Notes: generated by a model not told the origin, from the letters alone. DNA of 18,283 bases from Candidatus Zipacnadia bacterium (GCA_029821455.1 JALGTI010000080.1:1-18283), one strand, 5' to 3'. Counted from the stretch's first letter, positions 7,964 to 15,391 are shown. A program made the numbers and translations.

Positions 7964-9122
7964 TCCGGTCGCCGCTGCGCAGGGAGTGGGTGCGGATAGG
8001 GCGGCCATTGACGGCGGTGCCGCCCGAGGTGCCCATATCGCTGAGCAGGTAGCGCCCGCCCTGTTCGGAGATGCTAGCGTGCTGGGGAGCGACTTGCTTG
8101 TCCATCGCCAGGGTGATGTCGCACTTGGGGCTGGAGCCAATGATGGTGGGCGAGCGGTAGATGATGAACTCCTTGCCCATCAGGGCCCCCCCGGTGATGC
8201 GTAGCCATGCCTCCTTGCGCATCTGCTCGACGAAGCCAATCGCCACACCACAGGCCAGGCCCAGCATGACGATTGCCACCAGGCGGCTGAGTTCACCGCC
8301 AGCAGTGCCGCCAAAGAGCATTAAGACCAACTGAGTTAGCCCACTAATGGGGTCGAACAGCAGGCCGCCTGCCAGGCCGCCGATGAGGCCGCCAAGCAGT
8401 CCGTTGACGATTCTACGCCTGGCCCGCATCAGCACTCCCTGGCCCAGACCCACGAAGAGACCGACCATCGCCCAGCCCAGGCCGCGGACAAGCACCTGGA
8501 CCGCCAGATTGGCCTGATTGCCCCCACCCAAGCCCCCGTAGACAAGCTGACCGAAGACCCCGCCTAAGAAGCCGCCGGCTCCACCGATGGCCAGGCCGAG
8601 CAGGGCCCCGAGGCCAGCCTTCTCCCAGACACGTGAGTTGATGCCGTCCACGCTGCCCAGAGCCATCCCGATCATCCCGCCAAGACAAGCGCCGAACAGG
8701 CCCATCTCGGCTAGAATGCTGACCAGTGTCTGTGGAGCTGGCGTGGCTCCGACTGGCAGGTCGGTGGTGAATGGTTCAGACAGCAGCCAAGCGATGAAGC
8801 CGCCAATAGCTCCGGCCAGAGCCATCGAAACGACACTCATCACATTGGGAGCCACCAAGGCCTTCTTAGAGGGCCTGAGCTTGTCCGCCTCCGGCACGGC
8901 ATCTACGGCAGGATAGGCAGTGGGTGCTGCGGGCTTGACCGGCTCGTCCGGGATATCCAGGAGATCGTCGGTCTCGATGACCAGCATACCTTCATCACCG
9001 GCAGGCGCGGCCTCATCCACTGGAGCCAATTCCTCAGCATCCAAGGAGATATCCAGGACCTCTTCGTCGGGCGGTTCCTGGGGTTCAGTGTCCTCCCCCA
9101 TATTGTCAGTGTCGGGGTTCAC
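7896..9122 (-). CDS. Membrane protein with glycine-rich helices and C-terminal FHA domain
   Basis: Protein of 408 residues. Residues 1-90 are acidic and disordered, with the cluster-wide motif EVLDISLDAEE at 21-31 and a second LLDIPDE near 54-60. Residues 95-300 form several Gly-rich hydrophobic segments (repeated GGxxGG patterns typical of tightly packed helices). Residues about 318-398 are an FHA domain with IIG at 327-329, QHASI 347-351 and VNG 371-373. The Arg that usually follows the IIG glycine and contacts phosphothreonine is Ser here, so phosphopeptide binding is doubtful. The GTG start at 9122 overlaps the JAMM stop as GTGA, showing tight coupling. It ends the cluster and may gather components at the membrane. 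Its TAG stop lies in the palindrome at 7872-7899. Confidence 0.85.
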   Translation of the reverse strand: MNPDTDNMGEDTEPQEPPDEEVLDISLDAEELAPVDEAAPAGDEGMLVIETDDLLDIPDEPVKPAAPTAYPAVDAVPEADKLRPSKKALVAPNVMSVVSMALAGAIGGFIAWLLSEPFTTDLPVGATPAPQTLVSILAEMGLFGACLGGMIGMALGSVDGINSRVWEKAGLGALLGLAIGGAGGFLGGVFGQLVYGGLGGGNQANLAVQVLVRGLGWAMVGLFVGLGQGVLMRARRRIVNGLLGGLIGGLAGGLLFDPISGLTQLVLMLFGGTAGGELSRLVAIVMLGLACGVAIGFVEQMRKEAWLRITGGALMGKEFIIYRSPTIIGSSPKCDITLAMDKQVAPQHASISEQGGRYLLSDMGTSGGTAVNGRPIRTHSLRSGDRITIGQTTLQYADRAIADSLSVS

Positions 9123-9757
9123 AGCTCCACCTCCCAGTCGGGTGCGTAGCGGTTCAGCAGGGTCGCCAGTCGCTCATAATCGCCATCTGGCTCCCCGTAT
9201 ATATGGTAGCTGACAGCCGCCTGAATCTGATCGCGATGCCAGCAGAATATGCCCCATGTGAAATCATCTGGGTCTATCACAAGCGCCACCTGGATGGGGT
9301 CGGGGAAGAAATGCTGATGAATGAACAGGTCCGGGCCGGATAGAAACACGCCCAGACCGGGGTGCGTATGATACCAGCCGATGATGCGCTCGTTCGGGAA
9401 GCATGCGTCCTTGTCGCGCAGCATCGCGTCCCAGGCTTCGTGGGTGAAGGTGAGACACAAGCGCCGGCCTTCGGCTAACTCGGCAGGAACCGCCCCGAGG
9501 ATAGCCAGGTAGTCCTCGCCCCTGTCCTGATACGGCCGGCCGACCAGCAGCCCGCCGGCCTCGACGCGCTGGCCCTCAGGGAGGCCGGCCAGTATCTGCT
9601 CGACGGTCCTGAGATGCAGGTAGATGGCAAAGGGCGTGGGCGCGCCTCCAAGGCAGCCGACCACTTGGTGTGGCTCAGCAGGGCGTGGCCGCTGCTCAGG
9701 CACGAGTAGCGCCTCAGGCTCCAACTCAAGTTCCAGGTCATCAGAGTGTTCGTTCAT
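9119..9757 (-). CDS. JAMM/Mov34-MPN (JAB) metallopeptidase, cluster copy 1
   Basis: Likely zinc isopeptidase acting on the ubiquitin-like protein or its conjugates. The JAMM site is complete: Glu66 (VEAGGLLVG), His130 and His132 (WYHTHPG), Ser140 and Asp143, in HxHx7Sx2D spacing. The core is about 40-190 of 212 residues. The N-terminus holds the acidic motif DDLELELEPE at 6-15. The ATG at 9757 is chosen because it begins just before that motif as in the sister proteins; an in-frame GTG at 9799 is possible, and neither has a clear SD. No membrane segment or extra domain. It lies between the RING-like and FHA genes and overlaps the latter by four bases. Confidence 0.93.
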   Translation of the reverse strand: MNEHSDDLELELEPEALLVPEQRPRPAEPHQVVGCLGGAPTPFAIYLHLRTVEQILAGLPEGQRVEAGGLLVGRPYQDRGEDYLAILGAVPAELAEGRRLCLTFTHEAWDAMLRDKDACFPNERIIGWYHTHPGLGVFLSGPDLFIHQHFFPDPIQVALVIDPDDFTWGIFCWHRDQIQAAVSYHIYGEPDGDYERLATLLNRYAPDWEVEL

Positions 9758-9801
9758 CGCTGTGCCGGCCAAGTCAGAGCAGGATTGACGCACGAGCACT
9801 G

Positions 9802-10479
9802 CTATCTGTAATTGTACACCAATCTGCTAATGACGACCAGAACCACGAGCGCAATTGCGGTTACGACCAGGGCAGCAATCGCCTTGGCGTAGACGCCGGG
9901 CTCGTTTGCACGGCTGAGGTAGTACTTTGCTAGAGTGGCCAAGGCGTGATAAGAAGCAAGCAACATCAGCAGCGGGCTGAGAAGTGCGCCACAGCAAACG
10001 AAGCTGAACGTTGAGGTTAGCAGGGCCCAGATGGCAAGCGTGATGGCAGAGTTGGCCTGGCTGTGTAGCTGGTAGCGGATAGTGCGAGGGAGGTTGCTGG
10101 AGGTCAACGGTCGGCCTGCCACCCGATAGGGTTGGTACTCGCGCGGATACGGCGGCATCAGTGTGGCCCGCGCCGCCCTCAGGCCACTTGGCCCGGCCGA
10201 GCAACCGTAGGTGGTGCAGCCGCCATTCTCCTGCCAGCATTCTCGATGATGAGGAGTGCCACACTGCGGACATCTTATGACCGGGCGGCTGCCTTCGATA
10301 GGAAAGCGACAGTAAGGGCACAGGTCGGGGGCCTTGTCCTGCCTAGTCTCCAACAGTTCGATGTCAACATCGCTCTCTGCAGACACCCGGCCTTTGGCGG
10401 TCCAGCCGCAATTGAGGCAGACCTTACCGAGACCTGTCAGTGGTTGACCGCAAGCTGGACAGCGCATCGAATCCATCAT
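9802..10479 (-). CDS. Zinc-ribbon plus RING-like membrane protein, candidate E3
   Basis: Protein of 225 residues. An N-terminal zinc ribbon has Cys7, Cys10, Cys21 and Cys24. A linker carries the cluster motif DVDIELLE (37-44). A treble-clef RING-like domain follows with ligands Cys54, Cys57, Cys70, Cys73, His77/His78, Cys81, Cys88 and Cys93 (CPYC, CPQC, HHREC, GGCTTYGC), matching prokaryotic RING family 1. The C-terminal half has hydrophobic segments about 144-182 and 197-221, resembling DUF4190-type membrane hairpins. In bacterial ubiquitin-like gene clusters such proteins are proposed E3 ligases; here it would act at the inner membrane with its zinc domains in the cytoplasm. A paralogue with the same layout lies 17 bases upstream. 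The start ATGATG at 10479 lacks a strong SD. Confidence 0.85.
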   Translation of the reverse strand: MMDSMRCPACGQPLTGLGKVCLNCGWTAKGRVSAESDVDIELLETRQDKAPDLCPYCRFPIEGSRPVIRCPQCGTPHHRECWQENGGCTTYGCSAGPSGLRAARATLMPPYPREYQPYRVAGRPLTSSNLPRTIRYQLHSQANSAITLAIWALLTSTFSFVCCGALLSPLLMLLASYHALATLAKYYLSRANEPGVYAKAIAALVVTAIALVVLVVISRLVYNYR

Positions 10480-10496
10480 CTAGAGGGGGGCCTAAC

Positions 10497-10979
10497 CTAA
10501 TACTGTCCTCCGGAGGAAGCATCAAGGACAATAATGTAGAGAAACCAGGCCACCGGGATGAGCGCGCCCAGCACCACGGCGGCGACAGCCTTCCCGTACG
10601 CGCCAGGTGCACGAACCCCTAAGCGACTGATATTTGAAAGCACCGATATGCCCCAAAAGAAGCCCACGATAGATAACAGCGGACAGCAGAGGAGGCCGAG
10701 AATCGAGCAGACCAGGGCGTTGGTGGCGCTGCTGTTGACCTCCGTGACGAGCAGTTGCGTGACGAGGTCGCCGACCGGTCCCGATGTGGCCGGGCGGGCG
10801 CCAGGCGCAGGAGCAGTGCCAGCCGCTGCTACTCCGGGCGCGCCCCGGCAGCCGTAAGTGGTGCAGCCGCCGTTCTCCTCCCAGCAATCCCGATGATGCG
10901 GCACTCCGCAGGCGCTGCACACTACGACATCCTCGGCGCTCTTGATGGGGAACCGGCAGTAGGGGCAGGTCTTCCCCAC
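10497..10979 (-). CDS. RING-like domain plus membrane segments, 3' part of split gene
   Basis: Encodes the RING-like domain and membrane part of a paralogue of the protein at 9802-10479. The ligand pattern is the same: CPYCRFPI, CSAC, HHRDCW, GGCTTYGC. After a Pro/Ala/Gly linker come two hydrophobic segments, the second ending in VAWFLYIIVL. The frame has only a GTG at 10979 right at the domain edge, with AGAGG too close for a good SD, and a TGA 18 bases further upstream. The missing zinc ribbon is encoded in the overlapping ORF at 10922-11245. The two together equal one full-length paralogue, so this is best read as one gene broken by a one-base loss (or sequencing error), or read by a -1 frameshift. 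Confidence 0.75.
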   Translation of the reverse strand: MGKTCPYCRFPIKSAEDVVVCSACGVPHHRDCWEENGGCTTYGCRGAPGVAAAGTAPAPGARPATSGPVGDLVTQLLVTEVNSSATNALVCSILGLLCCPLLSIVGFFWGISVLSNISRLGVRAPGAYGKAVAAVVLGALIPVAWFLYIIVLDASSGGQY

Positions 10980-11245
10980 CGCCTCTTCGTGCGCTCAATA
11001 ATGTCCTCGTCAAAGAACTCAGGCTGCTGTGAGGCAGCAGCCGACCAGTCAGACAGGTCGGGGGGAGCAGGTTGCGGAGGCTGTGATGGCGGCGGTGGCA
11101 CTGACCAGGCAGGTGGGGCAGGCTCTGAAGGGGCAGAGGGCGGCGGCTCCTGGCGCCGCACCGGCGCGCCGAAGATCTGCTCCCCGCACTTGGGACAGAA
11201 CCGCCCCTGTACCCTGATATTCTGTTTGCAATGTGGACATCGCAT
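10922..11245 (-). CDS. Zinc ribbon and proline-rich linker, 5' part of split RING-like gene
   Basis: Starts at ATG 11245 with MRCPHCKQN, a zinc ribbon (CPHC at residues 3-6, CPKC about 17-20) closely matching the N-terminus of the sister protein. A long Pro/Ser-rich linker follows, ending in the acidic stretch EFFDEDIIER, a degenerate form of the cluster motif. After that the frame continues only as an arginine- and serine-rich tail over the RING coding region and stops at 10922. The switch to the RING frame has to occur between 10994 and about 10973. No canonical X-XXY-YYZ slippery heptamer is seen there, though a run of four G is present, which favours an indel over programmed frameshifting. 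No good SD precedes the ATG. Confidence 0.65.
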   Translation of the reverse strand: MRCPHCKQNIRVQGRFCPKCGEQIFGAPVRRQEPPPSAPSEPAPPAWSVPPPPSQPPQPAPPDLSDWSAAASQQPEFFDEDIIERTKRRWGRPAPTAGSPSRAPRMS

Positions 11246-11330
11246 GATAGAAGACCACTTGCGGCCAATAATGGAAAGAGTGGGGGTAGGATGGCCGCCC
11301 CGTACTATATGGACTAATTGTATTAAGTGC

Positions 11331-11450
11331 AAAGGCCCGGTAGCATCCAAAGGGCGGGTACGACAGGCTTCCCGCCTGCGCGCCCTGAGGGCAAGCTGGA
11401 AGCTTGCCCTACCCAAAGTGTGGCAAGGCTGGCGGGCAGGATGCCCGCCC
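11331..11450. repeat. Cluster of short palindromic hairpin elements
   Basis: The 218-base gap between the E2-like and RING-like genes, the largest in the core cluster, is filled with inverted repeats. gggcaagct-gga-agcttgccc (11389-11409) and ggcgggca-gga-tgcccgcc (11431-11449) have perfect arms of nine and eight bases and share the same central gga. A looser one spans 11353-11377 (ggcgggta...cccgcct). On the minus strand the first begins GTAGGGC, like the palindrome at 7872. They look like units of a dispersed palindromic repeat family. As part of a transcript they would form serial hairpins and may tune expression of the downstream RING-like, JAMM and FHA genes. Confidence 0.65.
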
Positions 11451-11463
11451 CACGACTTAGCGC

Positions 11464-12009
11464 TCAAAGCAACTCAATATCCAGGTCGTCTTGCTTCTCA
11501 CCGCCCGGGGCCGCTCCACTCCCCATATCAAATAGCTCAAGGTCAATGTCAGGCTGGTACAGGTCGGTGGTGTCAATGGGAAAGAGATGCTCGTGCTGCT
11601 GGGCCCAGCGGGCAGCTACCGCGTTCAAAGGACTCTTGGGATTGTAGCTCTGGTACTGGATCATCTGCCCAATCTGGATGACAATGTCTACCACTGTCTC
11701 GCCGGCTGCCCAGTAGTCATCAATGCAGATGTAGTTGCCGAAGTTGGGATGGAAGATGGGCGTCAGCAATACGCACTTGGGCTTTTCGCGGGGGTAGCCC
11801 TGATGCAGATAGATTTCGGCGACGTGGTTGTCCCGCTCGCGGGGGCGGTTGGTGGCCGGGTCAAGTTCCAGACCCTTGATCCTATACTCAACGCGGTAGG
11901 CCTCCGGCGGGTTGCCGTGCAGAGGTGTCACATTGATGTACGGGTGGCCGGCAAACTCGTCGCGTATCTGCTGCCAGTCCGCATACAGTCTTCGCAAACG
12001 TGCGTTCAT
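11464..12009 (-). CDS. E2-like ubiquitin-conjugating (UBC fold) protein
   Basis: Protein of 181 residues with a UBC-like core at about 1-140. Seen in order: YPREKPKCVLLTPIFHPNF with the HPN motif at 87-89, the presumed catalytic Cys95 in NYICID, a Trp at 100, and NPKSPLNAVAARW (123-135), which matches the NPxxPLNxxAA segment of E2 enzymes. The family accepts the ubiquitin-like protein from E1 as a thioester and passes it to a target or E3. The C-terminal tail beyond 150 is disordered and carries the cluster motif twice, PDIDLELFD (153-161) and DDLDIELL at the very end. It follows the JAMM gene after 20 bases. The hairpin repeat array lies immediately downstream. Confidence 0.9.
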   Translation of the reverse strand: MNARLRRLYADWQQIRDEFAGHPYINVTPLHGNPPEAYRVEYRIKGLELDPATNRPRERDNHVAEIYLHQGYPREKPKCVLLTPIFHPNFGNYICIDDYWAAGETVVDIVIQIGQMIQYQSYNPKSPLNAVAARWAQQHEHLFPIDTTDLYQPDIDLELFDMGSGAAPGGEKQDDLDIELL

Positions 12010-12029
12010 CTTCGTCTAGCCTCGAATCA

Positions 12030-12782
12030 CTATTGCCCCTTCAGGATTCGACGAACTGCCTGCCCCACCTGCGCCAGACGTTCGCGCAGGCTAGCCATTC
12101 CTTCCTCTTCGTCGGCGACATCGTAACTGAGTTTCTCAGCCATTTCTCCAGCGGCGGCAAAACACGCCTCGTCGGCGAGGATGCGCACGCCGCCCAGGGA
12201 GACCAGTTCGCCCTCGCGCCAGCCGAACAGGCCCACGCGTTCGAATAAAGGGTCCACGACCAGGGCCACACTCTCCGGTGCTGCAAAGAAGTTGTTGTGA
12301 ATGAACCTATCCTGGTGGGACAGGAAGATGCCGAAACCCGGGTGGCTGTGATACCAGCCCAGGATGCGCAGGTCGGTACCCATTGCGTCTAACTGTCGGT
12401 AGATTTCCGTCCACGCCTGGTGGGAGAAGGTTACATATCCCAGGCCAGCCTCCTCGGTGGCGGCAGGCAAGGCCGCAGTAAGCTCGATGACGAGGCCGCG
12501 CTCGGACGGATAGCTCTCCCCCACCAAGACGCCGCCGACCTCCGTCTCCGTATCACTGCGGGCGTGTGCCAGCGCTTGCTTCAGACAGCCGAAGTGCACG
12601 AACGGTCTTGGGTCAGCCGCCGGGGCACCGATGGTAATGACGCTGAGTTCGTCACGGTCGGCCGGGTCCGGCCGCTGCTCGGCCTCAGGCTCTGCATCGT
12701 CGGAATGCAGCTCAATCTGAATGTCTGCTGTCGGGTCGGCTTCCGGCATCGCATCCCGATCAGTTTCTGAGTTATTCTCCAC
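12030..12782 (-). CDS. JAMM/Mov34-MPN (JAB) metallopeptidase, cluster copy 2
   Basis: Protein of 250 residues. An acidic disordered N-terminus carries the cluster motif ADIQIELHSDD at 19-29. The JAMM core has Glu81 (TEVGGVLVG), His145 and His147 (WYHSHPG), Ser155 and Asp158, all ligands present, so peptidase activity is expected. The C-terminal 30 residues are helical and acidic, then basic. It starts at GTG 12782 and overlaps the upstream JAMM-LysM gene by 11 bases, so the two are translationally coupled. Expected role: processing of the ubiquitin-like precursor or removal from targets. How its substrate differs from that of the other two copies cannot be told. Confidence 0.93.
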   Translation of the reverse strand: MENNSETDRDAMPEADPTADIQIELHSDDAEPEAEQRPDPADRDELSVITIGAPAADPRPFVHFGCLKQALAHARSDTETEVGGVLVGESYPSERGLVIELTAALPAATEEAGLGYVTFSHQAWTEIYRQLDAMGTDLRILGWYHSHPGFGIFLSHQDRFIHNNFFAAPESVALVVDPLFERVGLFGWREGELVSLGGVRILADEACFAAAGEMAEKLSYDVADEEEGMASLRERLAQVGQAVRRILKGQ

Positions 12783-13746
12783 TGTAGATCTCGCTCATCG
12801 GTGGTATCTGCAACCGCATGCCCGGCTCCAGGGAACCTCCCAGGTCGAGCCCGTTAGCTTTGGCAATAAAGGGCCACAGTTCCCCATGCCCATCATAGTG
12901 TTTCTGGGCAATGCGCCAGAGGCTGTCGCCCGGCTGCACCACGTAGTACGACTCGGCTTCCACTTGCGCTCGGGCCTCAGTGGCCGGAGGCGGGGGCAGT
13001 TCTTCCTCAACAGTAATCGTTGGCGCCGGGGACCTGACGACAACGGGAGTGGGCTCAGAGCCCTCTGGCGGCCCGTACAGAGCAAGTAGCAAAGCTATCT
13101 GCATCCCCAGCACCAGACCCGCAATGCCCAACACGGCCGCGGTCAGCAGCGACATACGCGGACGTCTGGAGGTGACCGGTGGCGTCAGAGGAAGCTGTAC
13201 TGTCTCAGACACAGCCGGCATCTGTAGGCCGGCAGAGGCCGCCGCGTAGACCTCGTAGTCGTCAGTCTTCTCTATCTGTTCACCCTTCCAGACGAAACAG
13301 CCTGATTCTCTGCCGACCGGGTCGGTGACATACGCTACCTGCCAGGGCGCGGTGAAGAAGTTGCGCTGGATGAACAGATCATATTCGCTGAGGAAGATGC
13401 CAAAGCTGGGATGAGTATGATACCAGCCGATGATGCGCTTGTCAGGATAGTCACGGTCCTTGACTTTGTTCAGATGCGCCCAGGTATCGTGAGTGAAGGT
13501 AACGCTGCCTCGGCGCGACTCGATGTGTTGGGCTGGAATGGCAACCTCGGCCCGCACTAGCGTCTGACCATCCCCCTCGAGTACTGTACCCAGCAGCAAT
13601 CCCGCCAGTTCGTGGCGCAGGTCCTGGGCAGCATGCTGCTCCATATCGGCGAGGGCCTGCTGGCTAATGGCAACGGCAGGAGCGCCCGCGTTCCGGGGGC
13701 GATCAGTTTCATCAGAGAACAGTTGGATATCGTCGTCCTGGCTCAT
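12772..13746 (-). CDS. JAMM metallopeptidase fused to transmembrane helix and LysM domain
   Basis: Protein of 324 residues with three parts. The JAMM domain (about 25-165) has Glu46, His110 and His112 (WYHTHPS), Ser120 and Asp123. A single membrane helix lies at about 198-224, preceded by RRPR. A Pro-rich linker leads to a LysM module at 267-315 (YYVVQPGDSLWRIAQKHY, ending RLQIPP). The positive charges before the helix put the peptidase in the cytoplasm and LysM outside, where it would bind peptidoglycan. The N-terminus is DDDIQLFSDE (4-13), the cluster motif. The gene lies 56 bases after the coiled-coil protein gene and overlaps the next JAMM gene. A deconjugase anchored through the membrane to the wall is an unusual architecture. 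Confidence 0.92.
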   Translation of the reverse strand: MSQDDDIQLFSDETDRPRNAGAPAVAISQQALADMEQHAAQDLRHELAGLLLGTVLEGDGQTLVRAEVAIPAQHIESRRGSVTFTHDTWAHLNKVKDRDYPDKRIIGWYHTHPSFGIFLSEYDLFIQRNFFTAPWQVAYVTDPVGRESGCFVWKGEQIEKTDDYEVYAAASAGLQMPAVSETVQLPLTPPVTSRRPRMSLLTAAVLGIAGLVLGMQIALLLALYGPPEGSEPTPVVVRSPAPTITVEEELPPPPATEARAQVEAESYYVVQPGDSLWRIAQKHYDGHGELWPFIAKANGLDLGGSLEPGMRLQIPPMSEIYSGE

Positions 13747-13802
13747 ATTCAGTCAACCATCGATTCGCGTGTCGTACCCAAGGCCGGTGATGAGGGGAAC
13801 GT

Positions 13803-14135
13803 CTAGCACTGCGATAAGTCAGGCGGCTGCTCTTCGGACTCCTGCGGGCGGGCGATTGGCGGCATTCCCGCTTCATAGAGTCTCAGGCGCTGCTCAATGC
13901 GCTGCATCTGGATGGCGCTGTCCCGGAGCCTGTTGTTGGCCTCATTCAATCGTTCTGCCAGCCTGTCGCGCTCAGCCTGCAAGGCACCGACCTGTTGCTG
14001 TAGTTCGGCGACTCCCTGCTCGAATTGTCTGCGGAGGTTTGCTGAACGATACAGGACACTGACAACAATCAACAGTGCAACCGCCAACGAGATGACGGCC
14101 AAACCAATGCCTAACATCTGCGGTGACAGTGGCAT
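13803..14135 (-). CDS. Small single-pass membrane protein with coiled coil
   Basis: Protein of 110 residues. A membrane helix at about 8-28 is followed by a long coiled coil at about 32-88 (heptad pattern in LRRQFEQGVAELQQQ and onward, rich in Gln/Glu/Arg), then a short Pro- and Glu-rich tail ending in Cys. AAGGAG lies nine bases before the ATG at 14135. It sits between the E1 and JAMM-LysM genes, so it belongs to the conjugation operon. It lacks the acidic motif that most cluster proteins carry. It could be a membrane scaffold or oligomerisation factor; no family is recognised. Confidence 0.75.
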   Translation of the reverse strand: MPLSPQMLGIGLAVISLAVALLIVVSVLYRSANLRRQFEQGVAELQQQVGALQAERDRLAERLNEANNRLRDSAIQMQRIEQRLRLYEAGMPPIARPQESEEQPPDLSQC

Positions 14136-14179
14136 ACACAGTATCTCCTTTGTTCAGAGAGGTCGTTCGACCGGGTCTG

Positions 14180-15382
14180 CTATGCGATCGCCCCCAATGC
14201 CTCTTCCCTATCAGCGGCCAGCAGGAAATGCTGCATCTGCATACCGTCCCGCCCGGTGACAATGTCATAAAGCGGCACGCCCAACTGGGCAAATGTGTGA
14301 TCCAGGTAGGGCTCTTCGCCGCTGATGCTATGGATCAGAACCGGGTCGCGCAACTCCCCACAGTGGGGGCACTTGCCCTCCGCTTCGGTGATCTTGCCCA
14401 GAGACTTGAAGACCTCTTCTCGTTCATTGCACTGATGGCAGACCAGCGCAATGCAAATCTCCTTGTCGAACTCCAGCACCGCGCGGGGTGAAACACGCTG
14501 ACGTACAAAGTCGAGGGCCTCCCCGACGGAGGTGTTCACCGCCGACATTTCAGTCTCGATCACCTCAGGATAGATATCGTGGGCTGGACAGTCCGGTCGG
14601 CGCTCATAATTAACAATGTATGAGTCGTGATTCAGACCGTTGAAGAAGAAGCCCTTGCCGGCCAGGGTTGGCATCTCGCGGTCGGCGTGGAGCAGCTTGA
14701 TGCCCTCCTGGACCTGGATGCCGGCGATGACAGCCGCCGTGGTCGGCGTGGTCGGCACCTTGCCCATCACGACATCATCTTTGGAGATCAGAGCACAGGA
14801 GCGGCGCTGGGAGAGCAGTTCATAGTCCCGGGCCGACATCGTGCACTCATAGCAAGGGCCGTCAGGTTGAAAGACGCGCACCATCCCAGTGATGACTTCA
14901 ATCGCCCCCTCAATCCAGGGCTTGTTCCAGTGCCAGCAGTTCTGATTGATGGCGACCCGCGCCTCACGGTTGTCCAGGCCGCCGAAGATCAGATCCATCT
15001 CCCCGTACACGCCGGCCCCCAGGTCATAGACGATATTGACATTGAACGGCTGGGCGGTGACATCGGGATTGAGCGCCATCACCGCCTCGGCCGCGACATC
15101 CGCCTTCAGACGACCTTCATCAGCGTGGCGGAAGAGTACCGAGCGCGTCAGGTTGGAGTCCTCAATCACATCCATATCGGCTATCAGGATCCTGCCTACC
15201 CCCAGCAGCGCCAACTGCTTGAGGATCTCGTTGCCCAACGCTCCAGCCCCAATAACCAGCGCGCGGGCCTGGGCCAGGCGTTCCTGATCCCACCACGGTA
15301 TCAGCCGCAGGCGGTGATAACGATCCTCCTCCAGATCAATGTCCAGGACAATGTCATCCTGCGCGAGTTGATGCTCAGTCAT
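14180..15382 (-). CDS. E1-like (ThiF/MoeB/UBA family) activating enzyme
   Basis: Protein of 400 residues that would adenylate the C-terminus of the ubiquitin-like protein and form a thioester with it. The adenylation domain (about 25-260) has GAGALG at 45-50, the acidic DMDVIEDSNLTRSVLFR segment at 69-85 and GGLDNREARVAINQ 134-147. Zinc-type Cys pairs are CYEC 177-180 and, in a C-terminal extension, CHQC 315-318 with CPHC 338-341. Cys196 in RRSCAL, followed by TTPTTAAVIAG, is the best candidate for the catalytic Cys by position relative to UBA3-type enzymes. The N-terminus carries the cluster motif IVLDIDLEED (11-20). It starts nine bases after the ubl stop, with AGGACGGA as SD. The C-terminal zinc ribbon is not part of minimal ThiF/MoeB proteins. 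Confidence 0.93.
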   Translation of the reverse strand: MTEHQLAQDDIVLDIDLEEDRYHRLRLIPWWDQERLAQARALVIGAGALGNEILKQLALLGVGRILIADMDVIEDSNLTRSVLFRHADEGRLKADVAAEAVMALNPDVTAQPFNVNIVYDLGAGVYGEMDLIFGGLDNREARVAINQNCWHWNKPWIEGAIEVITGMVRVFQPDGPCYECTMSARDYELLSQRRSCALISKDDVVMGKVPTTPTTAAVIAGIQVQEGIKLLHADREMPTLAGKGFFFNGLNHDSYIVNYERRPDCPAHDIYPEVIETEMSAVNTSVGEALDFVRQRVSPRAVLEFDKEICIALVCHQCNEREEVFKSLGKITEAEGKCPHCGELRDPVLIHSISGEEPYLDHTFAQLGVPLYDIVTGRDGMQMQHFLLAADREEALGAIA

Positions 15383-15391
15383 AGGTCCGTC

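Noticed and set aside
10970..11000. Programmed -1 frameshift signal in the split RING-like gene
   Set aside because: No X-XXY-YYZ heptamer in the right phase and no convincing downstream stem-loop were found; an indel is the simpler reading.
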